From assembly GCA_030817875.1 (NCBI GenBank), contig JAUSZU010000001.1, forward strand, positions 1,488,001-1,552,000: a DNA stretch of 64,000 nucleotides. The letters run 5' to 3'. Shown piece by piece: positions 42,731-50,671 of the stretch (position 1 is its first letter; each line of letters starts with the position of its first letter). The position numbers and the translations under genes were made by a program. Source of the DNA: Flavobacterium sp. W4I14 (GTDB taxonomy: Bacteria; Bacteroidota; Bacteroidia; Sphingobacteriales; Sphingobacteriaceae). The notes below the pieces were generated by a model. The model worked only from the letters and a program-made list of their open reading frames with translations. It was not told the DNA's origin and did not search any database.

Positions 42731-43876
42731 ATGCAGAATTGCCTTAAAATATCATTAACCGCTTTAATTTTCGTTTCTTTTAATGCTGTAGCGCAAAAAA
42801 GTCAAATTCTTATCGCCAGAAATGCTGTCGGTAAACTACAAGCTTCAATTGCAAATAAAGAAGATGAAAAAAAACAGTTATCGATTATTACGGAAGGCTT
42901 AAAATCAATAGAATCAGCTGAGAAAGATAGTAAAACTAAAAACTGGAGTGAAACCTGGTCTATTAAATCTTATCTTACTTCTTTCGCTTCATTAATTGAT
43001 ACAGATCCCAATAATGCAAATAAATTTTACGATTCAGCTGTTGAAGCGGTGGCCAAAGCCAAATCTTTAGATCGTTATGATGATAATGGCGGCCTTATTA
43101 AAGCCTCTAATCACAATATCCTCATCAAAAAACAGGAAAAAGGTAATGAAGCTTTTTTTAATAACGATTTTAAAGAAGCATTTGCTGATTTGAAAGAAGT
43201 ATGTGATAATTTTCCTGCAGACACCACGCTGGCGTTAAATACAGCAATTTGCGCACTAAATATTCAGTCTTACGATGAATCTTTAACCTATTTTAAACGT
43301 GCAAAAGATAACGGGATTAGAAATCCATCGGTTTTTCAGAAAATGGCGCAGATGTATGTAGTGAAATCAGAAAATGAAACCGCTATTAAAACTTTAGAGG
43401 ATGGACTTGTGCTTAATCCGTTCAATCGCTTTTTAACAAACGATTATATCAATCTGCTACTTGATACCGAGAATTATAGCAAAGCTCAGGGATTAATCGA
43501 AAATAATTTAAAAGTTGAAAAAGGAAATAAGCTGCTTTATTTTCTTTACGGTTATCTGCAACAGGTTGGTGGAAATAACGCTACCGCAATTTTGGCTTAT
43601 GATAAAGCTTTGTCTACAGATCAAAATTATTTTGATGCATTGTACCAATTGAGTTTGGCTTATATCAATACAGCTAATGAAACCCTGAGCAAAAATGATG
43701 CTGATAAAACTGAAAAATATAAAGGCCTGATCGATCGTGCACAGTTTGCTTTGCAGCGCGCAAATGAAATTAACCCGAACGATAAAAAAACAGTACAGCT
43801 GCTGATCGATATCTACACTAAAAAGGGAGTAACGAACAAAGTGCAAGAGCTTAATCGTAAACTTCAAGAACTATAA
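42731..43876 (+). CDS. Periplasmic tetratricopeptide-repeat protein, paralogue
   Basis: The 381-residue protein has a signal peptide ending NAVAQKS and a TPR superhelix (units around GNEAFFNNDFKEAFADLKEV, QSYDESLTYFKRAKDNG and ETAIKTLEDGLVLNP). It is a diverged copy of the preceding gene and slightly longer. It has its own promoter region after the terminator. No specific partner is suggested by the context. Confidence 0.8.
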   Translation: MQNCLKISLTALIFVSFNAVAQKSQILIARNAVGKLQASIANKEDEKKQLSIITEGLKSIESAEKDSKTKNWSETWSIKSYLTSFASLIDTDPNNANKFYDSAVEAVAKAKSLDRYDDNGGLIKASNHNILIKKQEKGNEAFFNNDFKEAFADLKEVCDNFPADTTLALNTAICALNIQSYDESLTYFKRAKDNGIRNPSVFQKMAQMYVVKSENETAIKTLEDGLVLNPFNRFLTNDYINLLLDTENYSKAQGLIENNLKVEKGNKLLYFLYGYLQQVGGNNATAILAYDKALSTDQNYFDALYQLSLAYINTANETLSKNDADKTEKYKGLIDRAQFALQRANEINPNDKKTVQLLIDIYTKKGVTNKVQELNRKLQEL

Positions 43877-43984
43877 TTTATTGAATAATTTGTGAGGATA
43901 GGATGTGTTAGAATAATAAACTTAACATAATATTAATTATAAGACAAATATATAGAAAAATGATTATACGTTTGCTTGCCTTCA

Positions 43985-45022
43985 CTATTTGTTTGGAACG
44001 CCATATTTTATATCATGTTCAAGTGTAGTTCTTAAGTGCTCAAGTAGTTTAATATCTACTGGCTCAATGGAATTCAGAAGACTGCGTTCGCGCATAAATG
44101 CTGTTAAAATATCATTAATGTCTTTTACCATATTTGCATCTTTATATTGAATCTCAACATCGTAGCTTACAAATGAGGTTATTGGTTGACCAGAGTTAGA
44201 TATGGCACCTCGAAGTTGACAGGTTTTAAATAATGTATATAGATTTACATCTTGAGTAATAAAATACATCACTTGATCAGCACTTGTGTTAATTGCATTA
44301 AAATGTACCATGCGCATATGGAATAGATCCCAGGCAGTGCCCCAAAGTATTCTAAAAATATCATCTGGATGTTCTTCTTTTTTATCTAAAGCAATCATTT
44401 TTCTAAATCTAGAATCTCCGCCAAATATTCTGATCGCCAACTGAATCTCTGAAGCCATAGAAGCATTAAGATGTTTACCGGACCAATGCAAGAATAACTT
44501 TAGATTTTTGATAACATTTTCTTTACTAGGATTGTTCTTTTTACATAAAGAATAAATTTTCAGCAATGTAACATAGCTAATAAGCTGTAAGGGAAATAAA
44601 TATTCGAAAGCCCTACTATCTGTATCGTTTACTTCAACATCATAATTAAAGATTTGCTCATTCAATTTGGCAGTCTCTATAAATGGAGTATCAAATATAT
44701 ATGTGATTTTATTTACAAAATCTTGATATTTGGACACATTTAATTTATTCAGATTTTCTTTGCATAACTCCATTGAGCCAAATTTTGGGGAAACTTCAAT
44801 ATTATATTGCTGGCAAAAAAGTATCAATATTTCTACATTTGTTTTTGATTGTGGCTGTGCCTGCTTGTTTTCAAAATAACTAACTATGTCTAAACATAGA
44901 TTGGCATCCAAATAGAAAAGGATTGAAGAGTTTTGATTTTCAGTCCGTTGTCGTTGAATTGTATCTGAAAGTACGGATTCACCATTATGAGTGAGTATGT
45001 AAAATGAATGTAGTACAATCAT
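43985..45022 (-). CDS. Unidentified protein with PIN-like acidic residues
   Basis: I do not recognise this 345-residue protein. It has features of a PIN-type nuclease fold. An N-terminal hydrophobic strand ends in D39 (ILFYLDANLCLD) and an acidic residue lies at E85. A helix carries D232 (WDLFHMRMVHF), and a strand ends in D258 (VMYFITQDVNLYTLF), the pattern DxxH...TxDxxL of PIN domains. The region between (50-225) is longer than in classical PIN domains. It is AT-rich, single, and flanked by unrelated genes, with no antitoxin beside it. A nuclease or toxin role is inferred only. Confidence 0.45.
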   Translation of the reverse strand: MIVLHSFYILTHNGESVLSDTIQRQRTENQNSSILFYLDANLCLDIVSYFENKQAQPQSKTNVEILILFCQQYNIEVSPKFGSMELCKENLNKLNVSKYQDFVNKITYIFDTPFIETAKLNEQIFNYDVEVNDTDSRAFEYLFPLQLISYVTLLKIYSLCKKNNPSKENVIKNLKLFLHWSGKHLNASMASEIQLAIRIFGGDSRFRKMIALDKKEEHPDDIFRILWGTAWDLFHMRMVHFNAINTSADQVMYFITQDVNLYTLFKTCQLRGAISNSGQPITSFVSYDVEIQYKDANMVKDINDILTAFMRERSLLNSIEPVDIKLLEHLRTTLEHDIKYGVPNK

Positions 45023-45085
45023 AAGAATCGGTTATTTGATGCAATATAATAAAACAATAATACTTAAGAATTTGTCCTAATAACC

Positions 45086-45787
45086 ATGTATGATCACTAT
45101 AGCTTCGAAGATGCTACCGCTTACCAAATCGAATTAGCCAAACAATTAAAGTTTCAGCCACTTAGCAAAATTGAAACCATTGCTGGCGCAGATATTTCAT
45201 TTAATAAAAATAGCACAACCATGTACGCCGGGATTGTGATCTTAACTTACCCGGAAATGGTTTTAAAATCATTTGCATTAGAAACTTACGAAACCAGTTT
45301 TCCTTATAAAGCAGGATTTTTAGGTTTTAAAGAAGTTCCGGCATTATTGAAAGTTTGGGAATTGATACCCAATAAACCTGATGTTGTAGTACTTGATGGA
45401 AACGGAATTTTGCATCCACGCCGTATGGGCGTTGCTTCGCATTTTGGAATTCTCGCTAACCAAGCTACAATTGGCTGCGCTAAAAGTCTTTTATATGGAC
45501 AAAATCATCAGCCTCAAAATGTCAAATTTAGTACTGCAGAAATTAAAAATAATGCAGGCGAATTGCTTGGTTTTGCATTGAGAACAAAGCGCAATTGCGC
45601 ACCTGTTTATGTTTCTGCCGGACATTTAATTACGCAAGAAGAAAGTCTAAATACTATTAAAAAATCTGTTGGAAATTATCGTATCCCCGAACCAACACGT
45701 CTGGCCCATAACCTAGTAAACGATTTCAGGCTTGGCAAACTAAAAGCTGGTTTTCATGAGGTGGCGCCATCTTTAACATTGTTTTAA
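45086..45787 (+). CDS. nfi: Endonuclease V (deoxyinosine 3' endonuclease)
   Basis: The 233-residue repair enzyme cuts near deoxyinosine. Its metal-binding residues are D36 (IAGADISF), E83 (GFKEVPALL) and D104 (VVLDGNG), and it has the family segment GILHPRRMGVASHFGI. It starts opposite the unidentified minus-strand gene. A small membrane protein gene starts 17 bases downstream. Confidence 0.94.
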   Translation: MYDHYSFEDATAYQIELAKQLKFQPLSKIETIAGADISFNKNSTTMYAGIVILTYPEMVLKSFALETYETSFPYKAGFLGFKEVPALLKVWELIPNKPDVVVLDGNGILHPRRMGVASHFGILANQATIGCAKSLLYGQNHQPQNVKFSTAEIKNNAGELLGFALRTKRNCAPVYVSAGHLITQEESLNTIKKSVGNYRIPEPTRLAHNLVNDFRLGKLKAGFHEVAPSLTLF

Positions 45788-45804
45788 AATGACTATATTT
45801 ACCT

Positions 45805-46005
45805 ATGAACGCCTATTTAATAATTCTCGCTATCGTCGTAATGCTTATTATGCTGGTAAACATTTACGTTATTTTAGACATTTCGAAATTTCCATACAAT
45901 AAAAGACGACAAAAGTGGATGTGGACCAATGTGGTATTGTTCTTGCCTCTTTTTGGATCTTTAATTTATTTTTTGGTTGGTAAAAAAATACTTGGCGAAA
46001 ATTAA
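45805..46005 (+). CDS. Small membrane protein, PLDc_N type
   Basis: The 66-residue protein has two hydrophobic helices (about 3-24 and 43-59) joined by KFPYNKRRQKWMWTNVV and ends FLVGKKI. This matches the PLDc_N domain found at the N-terminus of cardiolipin synthases and as free-standing small proteins. Function of the free form is unknown. It follows nfi by 17 bases and may share its transcript. Confidence 0.78.
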   Translation: MNAYLIILAIVVMLIMLVNIYVILDISKFPYNKRRQKWMWTNVVLFLPLFGSLIYFLVGKKILGEN

Positions 46006-46013
46006 ACCCGAAA

Positions 46014-46358
46014 TTAATTCAAACTACAATTCTCTAAATCACCGTCCCAATTTTCTTTTTCATTGGTTAAAATTTCTAGAGAATCTATTTTACAGTTTGT
46101 TACATCCAAGCAATAAGTCAATTCATTTTTCAGATTAGGAGCAGTTAGTTTTGCTTCAGCACTGAGTAAGCCGTTTTCAAATTCTTCTTCTTGAAATTCC
46201 TTTAGGTAGACAAAATTTATGTACAGACCAGTACCAGTTGTTTTAGTCGTTTCGATCCTTATAAAATCTAAGTGCTCAGACAGATAGCCGAATTTCTCTA
46301 AATTATCTTTTATTATTGTTTTAAGTAACAAAAGCTCAAATTCTTTTAGTTCGGTCAT
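46014..46358 (-). CDS. Unidentified acidic protein downstream of hemF
   Basis: I do not recognise this 114-residue protein. It is acidic, starts MTELKEFELLLLKTIIKDNL, contains a region with TGTGLYINFVYLKEFQEEEFE and ends with DLENCSLN. No signal peptide or membrane helix is seen. Its ATG immediately follows the hemF stop (TAA-ATG), so the two are translationally coupled; it may be an immunity-like or small accessory protein, but that is not shown. Confidence 0.6.
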   Translation of the reverse strand: MTELKEFELLLLKTIIKDNLEKFGYLSEHLDFIRIETTKTTGTGLYINFVYLKEFQEEEFENGLLSAEAKLTAPNLKNELTYCLDVTNCKIDSLEILTNEKENWDGDLENCSLN

Positions 46359-47273
46359 TTAGATCCAGTTAATTCCTTTTTTTAGTAGCTGTTGAGTGTT
46401 GTACTCATCAGAATTAATTTCTGGCTGAACATTATAGCCCCAGTTAGCCTGTGGTGGTAAACTCATTAAAATAGATTCTATCCGTCCGTTGGTTTCTAAG
46501 CCAAATTTTGTTCCAGAGTCGTAAACTAAATTAAACTCTACGTAACGACTACGGCGCTGATATTGCCATTGTTTCTGGGCTTCTGTAAATTCTTTATCGC
46601 GGTTCCTATCAATCAGTTCGGTGTAAATCGGCAAAAATGTTTCGCCAATATTAATAGAAAAATCTAAAATCTGCTCCCATGATAAATTGGTATTTTCTGG
46701 CTTCAGTCTATCATAAAAAATACCGCCGATACCACGGGTTTCCTCACGGTGTTTAATGAAGAAATAGTCATCGGCATGTGTTTTAAATTTTGGGTAAAAT
46801 TCAGTACTGAAGTCGTCGCAAGCCTGTTTTAATTTATGGTGAAAAAAACGGGCATCGTTTTCGAACACGTAATGTGGTGTTAAATCGATGCCACCGCCAA
46901 ACCAGCGTGTTTCTTCATTAAGTTCGAAATAACGGATATTCATGTGGATAATCGGAACCAAAGGATGATTTGGGTGAATCACAATGGAAACTCCGGCAGC
47001 AAAAAAATCATCTTCGCTTACATTAAAGGCTTTTTTTACTGCTTCAGGCAATTTGCCATGTACTGCAGAGAAATTTACGCCACCTTTTTCGATAATTGCA
47101 CCGTTTTGCATAATCCGGGTACGTCCGCCTCCCCCACCGTTTCGCTCCCAAAGTTCCTCTTCAAATTTTCCTTTGCCATCGGCAATTTCCAATCCCCTGC
47201 AAATTTCATCCTGAATTTGCTTATACCGTTCCGCTACTTCTTCTTTAAACATGATGGCTCTTTCTATTTCCAT
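46359..47273 (-). CDS. hemF: Oxygen-dependent coproporphyrinogen III oxidase
   Basis: HemF performs the oxygen-dependent decarboxylation of coproporphyrinogen III in heme synthesis. Family segments are NGGGGGRTRIMQ, GVSIVIHPNHPLVPIIHMNIRYFE, WFGGGIDLTPHY and GIGGIFYDRL, plus YVEFNLVYDSGTKFGL near the C-terminus. At 304 residues it is normal. It implies aerobic growth. It is coupled to an acidic small protein gene downstream; no other heme gene is nearby. Confidence 0.96.
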   Translation of the reverse strand: MEIERAIMFKEEVAERYKQIQDEICRGLEIADGKGKFEEELWERNGGGGGRTRIMQNGAIIEKGGVNFSAVHGKLPEAVKKAFNVSEDDFFAAGVSIVIHPNHPLVPIIHMNIRYFELNEETRWFGGGIDLTPHYVFENDARFFHHKLKQACDDFSTEFYPKFKTHADDYFFIKHREETRGIGGIFYDRLKPENTNLSWEQILDFSINIGETFLPIYTELIDRNRDKEFTEAQKQWQYQRRSRYVEFNLVYDSGTKFGLETNGRIESILMSLPPQANWGYNVQPEINSDEYNTQQLLKKGINWI

Positions 47274-47364
47274 ACAAATTTAAAGCTATTAAAGCAGCTA
47301 TATTGATTTATGTTTAGATAGTACATTTTATTGACATTATTTTTAGTCAGAACTCGGGAACTTA

Positions 47365-48597
47365 TTACTCTTCTAAATAATCCAAATCTTTGTTGAAACT
47401 TTCTTTTAATTGGCTTAAACCAAACATCGCAATCAGGGTTAAGATCCCCATCACTAAATATCCGGCAGTAATTAATCCGTATTTATGGGTTAAAAATTCG
47501 AATAAGAATGTGATTGGGATTAATGCTCCCCTTACAAAATTAGGTGCAGTTGTAGTTACGGTAGCCCTTATGTTTGTGCCGAATTGTTCTGATGCAATGG
47601 TAACAAATGTAGCCCAGTAACCTACAGAGAAGCCCATAAACAAGCAGATCCAAATAAAATTATTACTTGTTAAGCCGAAACTGGTTAAATAAACAACTAC
47701 ACTCGCCACAGAAAGCAAGTGGAAAATAAAGACTGTTTTTTTTCGCGACTTCAATACCTGAGAGAGTAACCCCGTAACCACATCGCCTATTGCAATTCCG
47801 AAATAGGTAAACATAATGCCGGTACCAGCTTTTAGTGGTTCTGTTGCACCTAAAGCTTTGCCAAATTCTGGCGCTAAGGTAACCAGGATCCCCACTACAA
47901 ACCATAACGGAATACCGATTAAGATACAATAAAGATATTTCGAAAAACGTTTCCAGTTGTTAAACAGCATTAAGATATTTCCTTTTGATACTTCTGTTTG
48001 GTTAGCGGCGTGTTTAAACATGCCCGATTCGAAAGTGCCAACACGTAATAAAAGCAGTACGAGGCCCATTCCGCCACCTACAAAGTATGAGGTTTGCCAG
48101 GTAAATTCGGCTGCCACAGTTGCTGCCACAGCTGCACCCAATAAACCTACAGCACCAACAATCATGGTTCCATAACCCCGTTTTTCTTTATCCATGGTTT
48201 CAGCAACCAAAGTAATCCCTGCACCAAGCTCTCCAGCTAAACCTATACCCGCGATAAACCTGATGATAGCATAACTGTTAACCGATGTAACAAAGCCATT
48301 GGCAATATTGGCCAGCGAATATAAAAGGATTGAACCGAACAGAACTTTGATCCTTCCCAGTTTATCCCCAAGTATTCCCCATAAAATTCCGCCTAAAAGT
48401 AGACCGAACATTTGAGAATTGATGATAAGGAAACCATCAGATTGCATATTTGACTGGGAAACGCCAATTTCAGTTAAACTTTGAACACGAACAACAGAGA
48501 ATAGAACAAGATCGTAAATATCTACGAAGTAACCCAGAGCAGCTACAATAACTAAGAAAATTACATTACGGTTGTTTGCTTTTGCTTGAAGATCCAT
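47365..48597 (-). CDS. Major facilitator superfamily transporter, metabolite-H+ symporter-like
   Basis: The 410-residue protein has twelve hydrophobic helices. It shows MFS segments GILWGILGDKLGRIKVL (motif A between helices 2 and 3) and a helix 4-5 region with LAGELGAGITLVAETMDKEKRGYG, typical of sugar or organic-acid symporters such as the MHS group. Substrate cannot be inferred. It is followed upstream by a terminator at 48661 and is a single-gene unit. Confidence 0.85.
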   Translation of the reverse strand: MDLQAKANNRNVIFLVIVAALGYFVDIYDLVLFSVVRVQSLTEIGVSQSNMQSDGFLIINSQMFGLLLGGILWGILGDKLGRIKVLFGSILLYSLANIANGFVTSVNSYAIIRFIAGIGLAGELGAGITLVAETMDKEKRGYGTMIVGAVGLLGAAVAATVAAEFTWQTSYFVGGGMGLVLLLLRVGTFESGMFKHAANQTEVSKGNILMLFNNWKRFSKYLYCILIGIPLWFVVGILVTLAPEFGKALGATEPLKAGTGIMFTYFGIAIGDVVTGLLSQVLKSRKKTVFIFHLLSVASVVVYLTSFGLTSNNFIWICLFMGFSVGYWATFVTIASEQFGTNIRATVTTTAPNFVRGALIPITFLFEFLTHKYGLITAGYLVMGILTLIAMFGLSQLKESFNKDLDYLEE

Positions 48598-48660
48598 TTA
48601 ATTATTTGGTTTAAATGCTGAAAGTACGCATTAACACAAATATTTAAAATAGATTTTTAA

Positions 48661-48695
48661 AATAAAAGCCACTCTAAAACAAGAGTGGCTTTTAT
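48661..48695 (-). terminator. Terminator after the small lipoprotein gene
   Basis: AATAAAAGCCACTCT-AAAACA-AGAGTGGCTTTTAT is a 14-base stem with A/T tracts, 5 bases after the lipoprotein stop and upstream of the MFS gene start. Confidence 0.85.
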
Positions 48696-48699
48696 ATTC

Positions 48700-48921
48700 C
48701 TACATTGGAGGATTTTTTTTCGTGGTATCAGGTGGCATTTTGGTGGTGTCAGGCAACTTTTTTGATGTTGTGTCTGGCGCCGTTTTAGTCGTATCCATTA
48801 CTTTTGTAGAATCCGTCGCAGTACTGTCTGAAGAACCAGCCATATTTTTAGACGAATTGCATGCTGAAGTGGCTATCATAAGAGAACCCGCAAAAGCAAG
48901 ACTTAAGATTATTTTTTTCAT
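48700..48921 (-). CDS. Small threonine-rich lipoprotein
   Basis: The 73-residue precursor has a signal peptide ending in a lipobox (ATSAC, Cys21). The mature part is built of repeats of the form PDTTK, K-x-PDTTK or DTTK separated by Ser and Pro. It has no folded domain and is likely an outer-membrane lipoprotein with a disordered Thr/Pro/Lys tail, similar to lipoproteins that interact with the cell wall or are O-glycosylated in Bacteroidota (several D-T/S motifs are present). Function unknown. Confidence 0.75.
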   Translation of the reverse strand: MKKIILSLAFAGSLMIATSACNSSKNMAGSSDSTATDSTKVMDTTKTAPDTTSKKLPDTTKMPPDTTKKNPPM

Positions 48922-49049
48922 AGTTTTTTATTGTTATCTATCAACCTAACAACCTTATAATCATTTGGTTTTAATTTTTTTTATTTCATCTTGCTTATTT
49001 TTTATCAATCACATTGATTATTAGCATATTGCGAAACAAAATAAATGTA

Positions 49050-49244
49050 TTATTCATGATGAAACTTTAATTTATTCAGCAATTCTGGCGATATATTTTC
49101 AGCAAATACACCATAACCATCTACCCATACTCCTTTTAAATCACCTGCATTTTAATGAAATGGCGTAAACAACCGAGCTATCAGCCGAGTCTGTCATTCC
49201 TTCGAAACGGTATACTTCTTCAAAATGGTATCATAAACATGCAT
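49050..49244 (-). pseudogene. Decayed copy of a small Bacteroidota protein of about 100 residues
   Basis: Read in three pieces on the minus strand: MHVYDTILKKYTVSKE from an ATG at 49244, then (other frame) VYRFEGMTDSADSSVVYAIS, then (third frame) GDLKGVWVDGYGVFAENISP to LLNKLKFHHE and TAA at 49050-49052. These pieces match in order the start, middle and end of a small protein often annotated, wrongly, as phosphoribosylpyrophosphate synthetase in this phylum. An internal deletion of about 35 codons and two frameshifts make it non-functional. Confidence 0.65.
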
Positions 49245-49324
49245 AATTCTAAATTACCGAAATATTACTAAAACAAGATCTTCAAAACTTTAAAAGGTGA
49301 TAAAACTTTCTGATATTAGTGAAT

Positions 49325-49810
49325 ATGATTATTTCTCAAAACACCCTGAAATGGGTAATGCGTTTTTACCCACCCCTATTTTTTCAACGCATTTGGGTTC
49401 AGAAATTTGAAAATGAATTTAGAAGCTGCACGGTTAAGCTGAGCAAGAGCTTTTTGAATAAAAATTATAACGGTTCTATTTTTGGTGGTACAATTTATGC
49501 AGCTACAGATCCGTTTTATGCCTTGTTGTTCGAACAGTTGATGCAGCGCCGGGGCTTTAAAGTTCGAGTTTGGTTAAAGAGTGCCTCTATACAATATTTA
49601 AAACCTGGTCGTTCTACATTATACTTTACCATAACCGTAACTGATGAGATGTTGAACGAAGCAGAACACGCACTAAAAACCATTGGAAAGTTTGTAAAAG
49701 CCTACCCGATGGAAATTACCAATAAGGATGGTGAGCTGTGTGCTACTGTAATGAATGAAGTATATATCCGAAACCTGCATCAGGGTGAAACCCCTAGAGT
49801 TGCTTACTAA
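49325..49810 (+). CDS. DUF4442 hotdog-fold protein
   Basis: A 161-residue hotdog-fold protein of the DUF4442/YiiD-like thioesterase group. NYNGSIFGGTIYAATDPFYALL is the central helix region where PaaI-type thioesterases bind acyl-CoA, and strands follow (VRVWLKSASIQYLKPG, TLYFTITVTDEML). I chose the ATG at 49325; a GTG two codons upstream is possible. Activity as an acyl-CoA thioesterase is a family-level inference. The AlbA_2 gene starts 11 bases downstream. Confidence 0.82.
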   Translation: MIISQNTLKWVMRFYPPLFFQRIWVQKFENEFRSCTVKLSKSFLNKNYNGSIFGGTIYAATDPFYALLFEQLMQRRGFKVRVWLKSASIQYLKPGRSTLYFTITVTDEMLNEAEHALKTIGKFVKAYPMEITNKDGELCATVMNEVYIRNLHQGETPRVAY

Positions 49811-49821
49811 TTTTTTAGATT

Positions 49822-50451
49822 ATGCCGAGTATTAAGAGTTTAATTTTGCAGGGCGAAGGCGTTATGCTCGATTTTAAGAAAACCATTACCAGTACCGAGA
49901 AAATTGCCAAGAGCCTGGTTGCTTTTGCCAATAACAAAGGTGGTAAACTATTGATTGGTGTAGCTGATGATGGATCTATCAAGGGGGTAAAATCTGAAGA
50001 AGAAGAGAAATATATGATCCTAACTTCTGCGCATCAGTTCTGCAAACCTGCAATTGAGCCTCACTTCGAAGAAATTTATGTTGATGATAAATTGGTATTG
50101 GTAGTTGACATTCCTGAAAGCGACACTAAGCCACATTATGCACTCGATGATCAAAAAAAATGGTGGGCTTATATCCGTATAGACGATAAAAGTGTTCTCG
50201 CCAGTCGCATTATTCTTGAAGTACTCAAACAAGAGTATAAAAATAATGGTGTGTTGATCTCTTACTCTGAAAACGAGAAAAAACTGCTCGAATACCTGGA
50301 AGAGAATGAAAAGATTACGCTGAAAGAGTTTAGTAAACTGTTGCGCAGTTCTTACCGTAAGGCACAAAAAGTCCTGGTTAATTTAATTCTGACCAACGTA
50401 ATCAAATCGCATACTTCAGAAAAAGAAGAATATTTTACGGTGGTGAGGTAA
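49822..50451 (+). CDS. AlbA_2 (Schlafen-type) putative DNA-binding protein
   Basis: The N-terminal 120 residues carry the AlbA_2 pattern: EGVMLDFKKTITSTEKIAKSLVAFANNKGGKLLIGVADDGSIKGV and IPESDTKPHYA, with WWAYIRIDDKSVLAS. A winged-helix-like C-terminal region follows (about 140-205: LLEYLEENEKITLKEFSKLL). AlbA_2 proteins are often annotated as transcriptional regulators or ATP-binding; this has no NTPase motif beyond the fold. The gene is cotranscribed with the DUF4442 gene. Role unknown. Confidence 0.8.
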   Translation: MPSIKSLILQGEGVMLDFKKTITSTEKIAKSLVAFANNKGGKLLIGVADDGSIKGVKSEEEEKYMILTSAHQFCKPAIEPHFEEIYVDDKLVLVVDIPESDTKPHYALDDQKKWWAYIRIDDKSVLASRIILEVLKQEYKNNGVLISYSENEKKLLEYLEENEKITLKEFSKLLRSSYRKAQKVLVNLILTNVIKSHTSEKEEYFTVVR

Positions 50452-50475
50452 GGTGCTTTTTCTCGATGGTTGTCA

Positions 50476-50494
50476 TCCTGAACTTGTTTCAGGA
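50476..50494. repeat. Dispersed palindromic repeat, CCTGAAC type
   Basis: TCCTGAA-CTTG-TTTCAGGA, identical to the copy at 12863-12881, preceded by TTGTCA. A second, more diverged half lies at about 50560-50605 (CTGAAATAAATT...GTCAGCATGACGATCG), giving the same two-part layout. Confidence 0.6.
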
Positions 50495-50671
50495 TCTATT
50501 TTACCCGGGTTTTAATTATATAAAAACTAACAAGAAAGATGCTGAAATAAATTTACTTCGTAGCTTTCCACTTCGTTACAGGTCAGCATGACGATCGCCT
50601 TTTTAAAACCGAACATTAACTTTTCTACACACCTACTTATTAAGGTTTAAAAACGCGACCTTTGCAACCCT

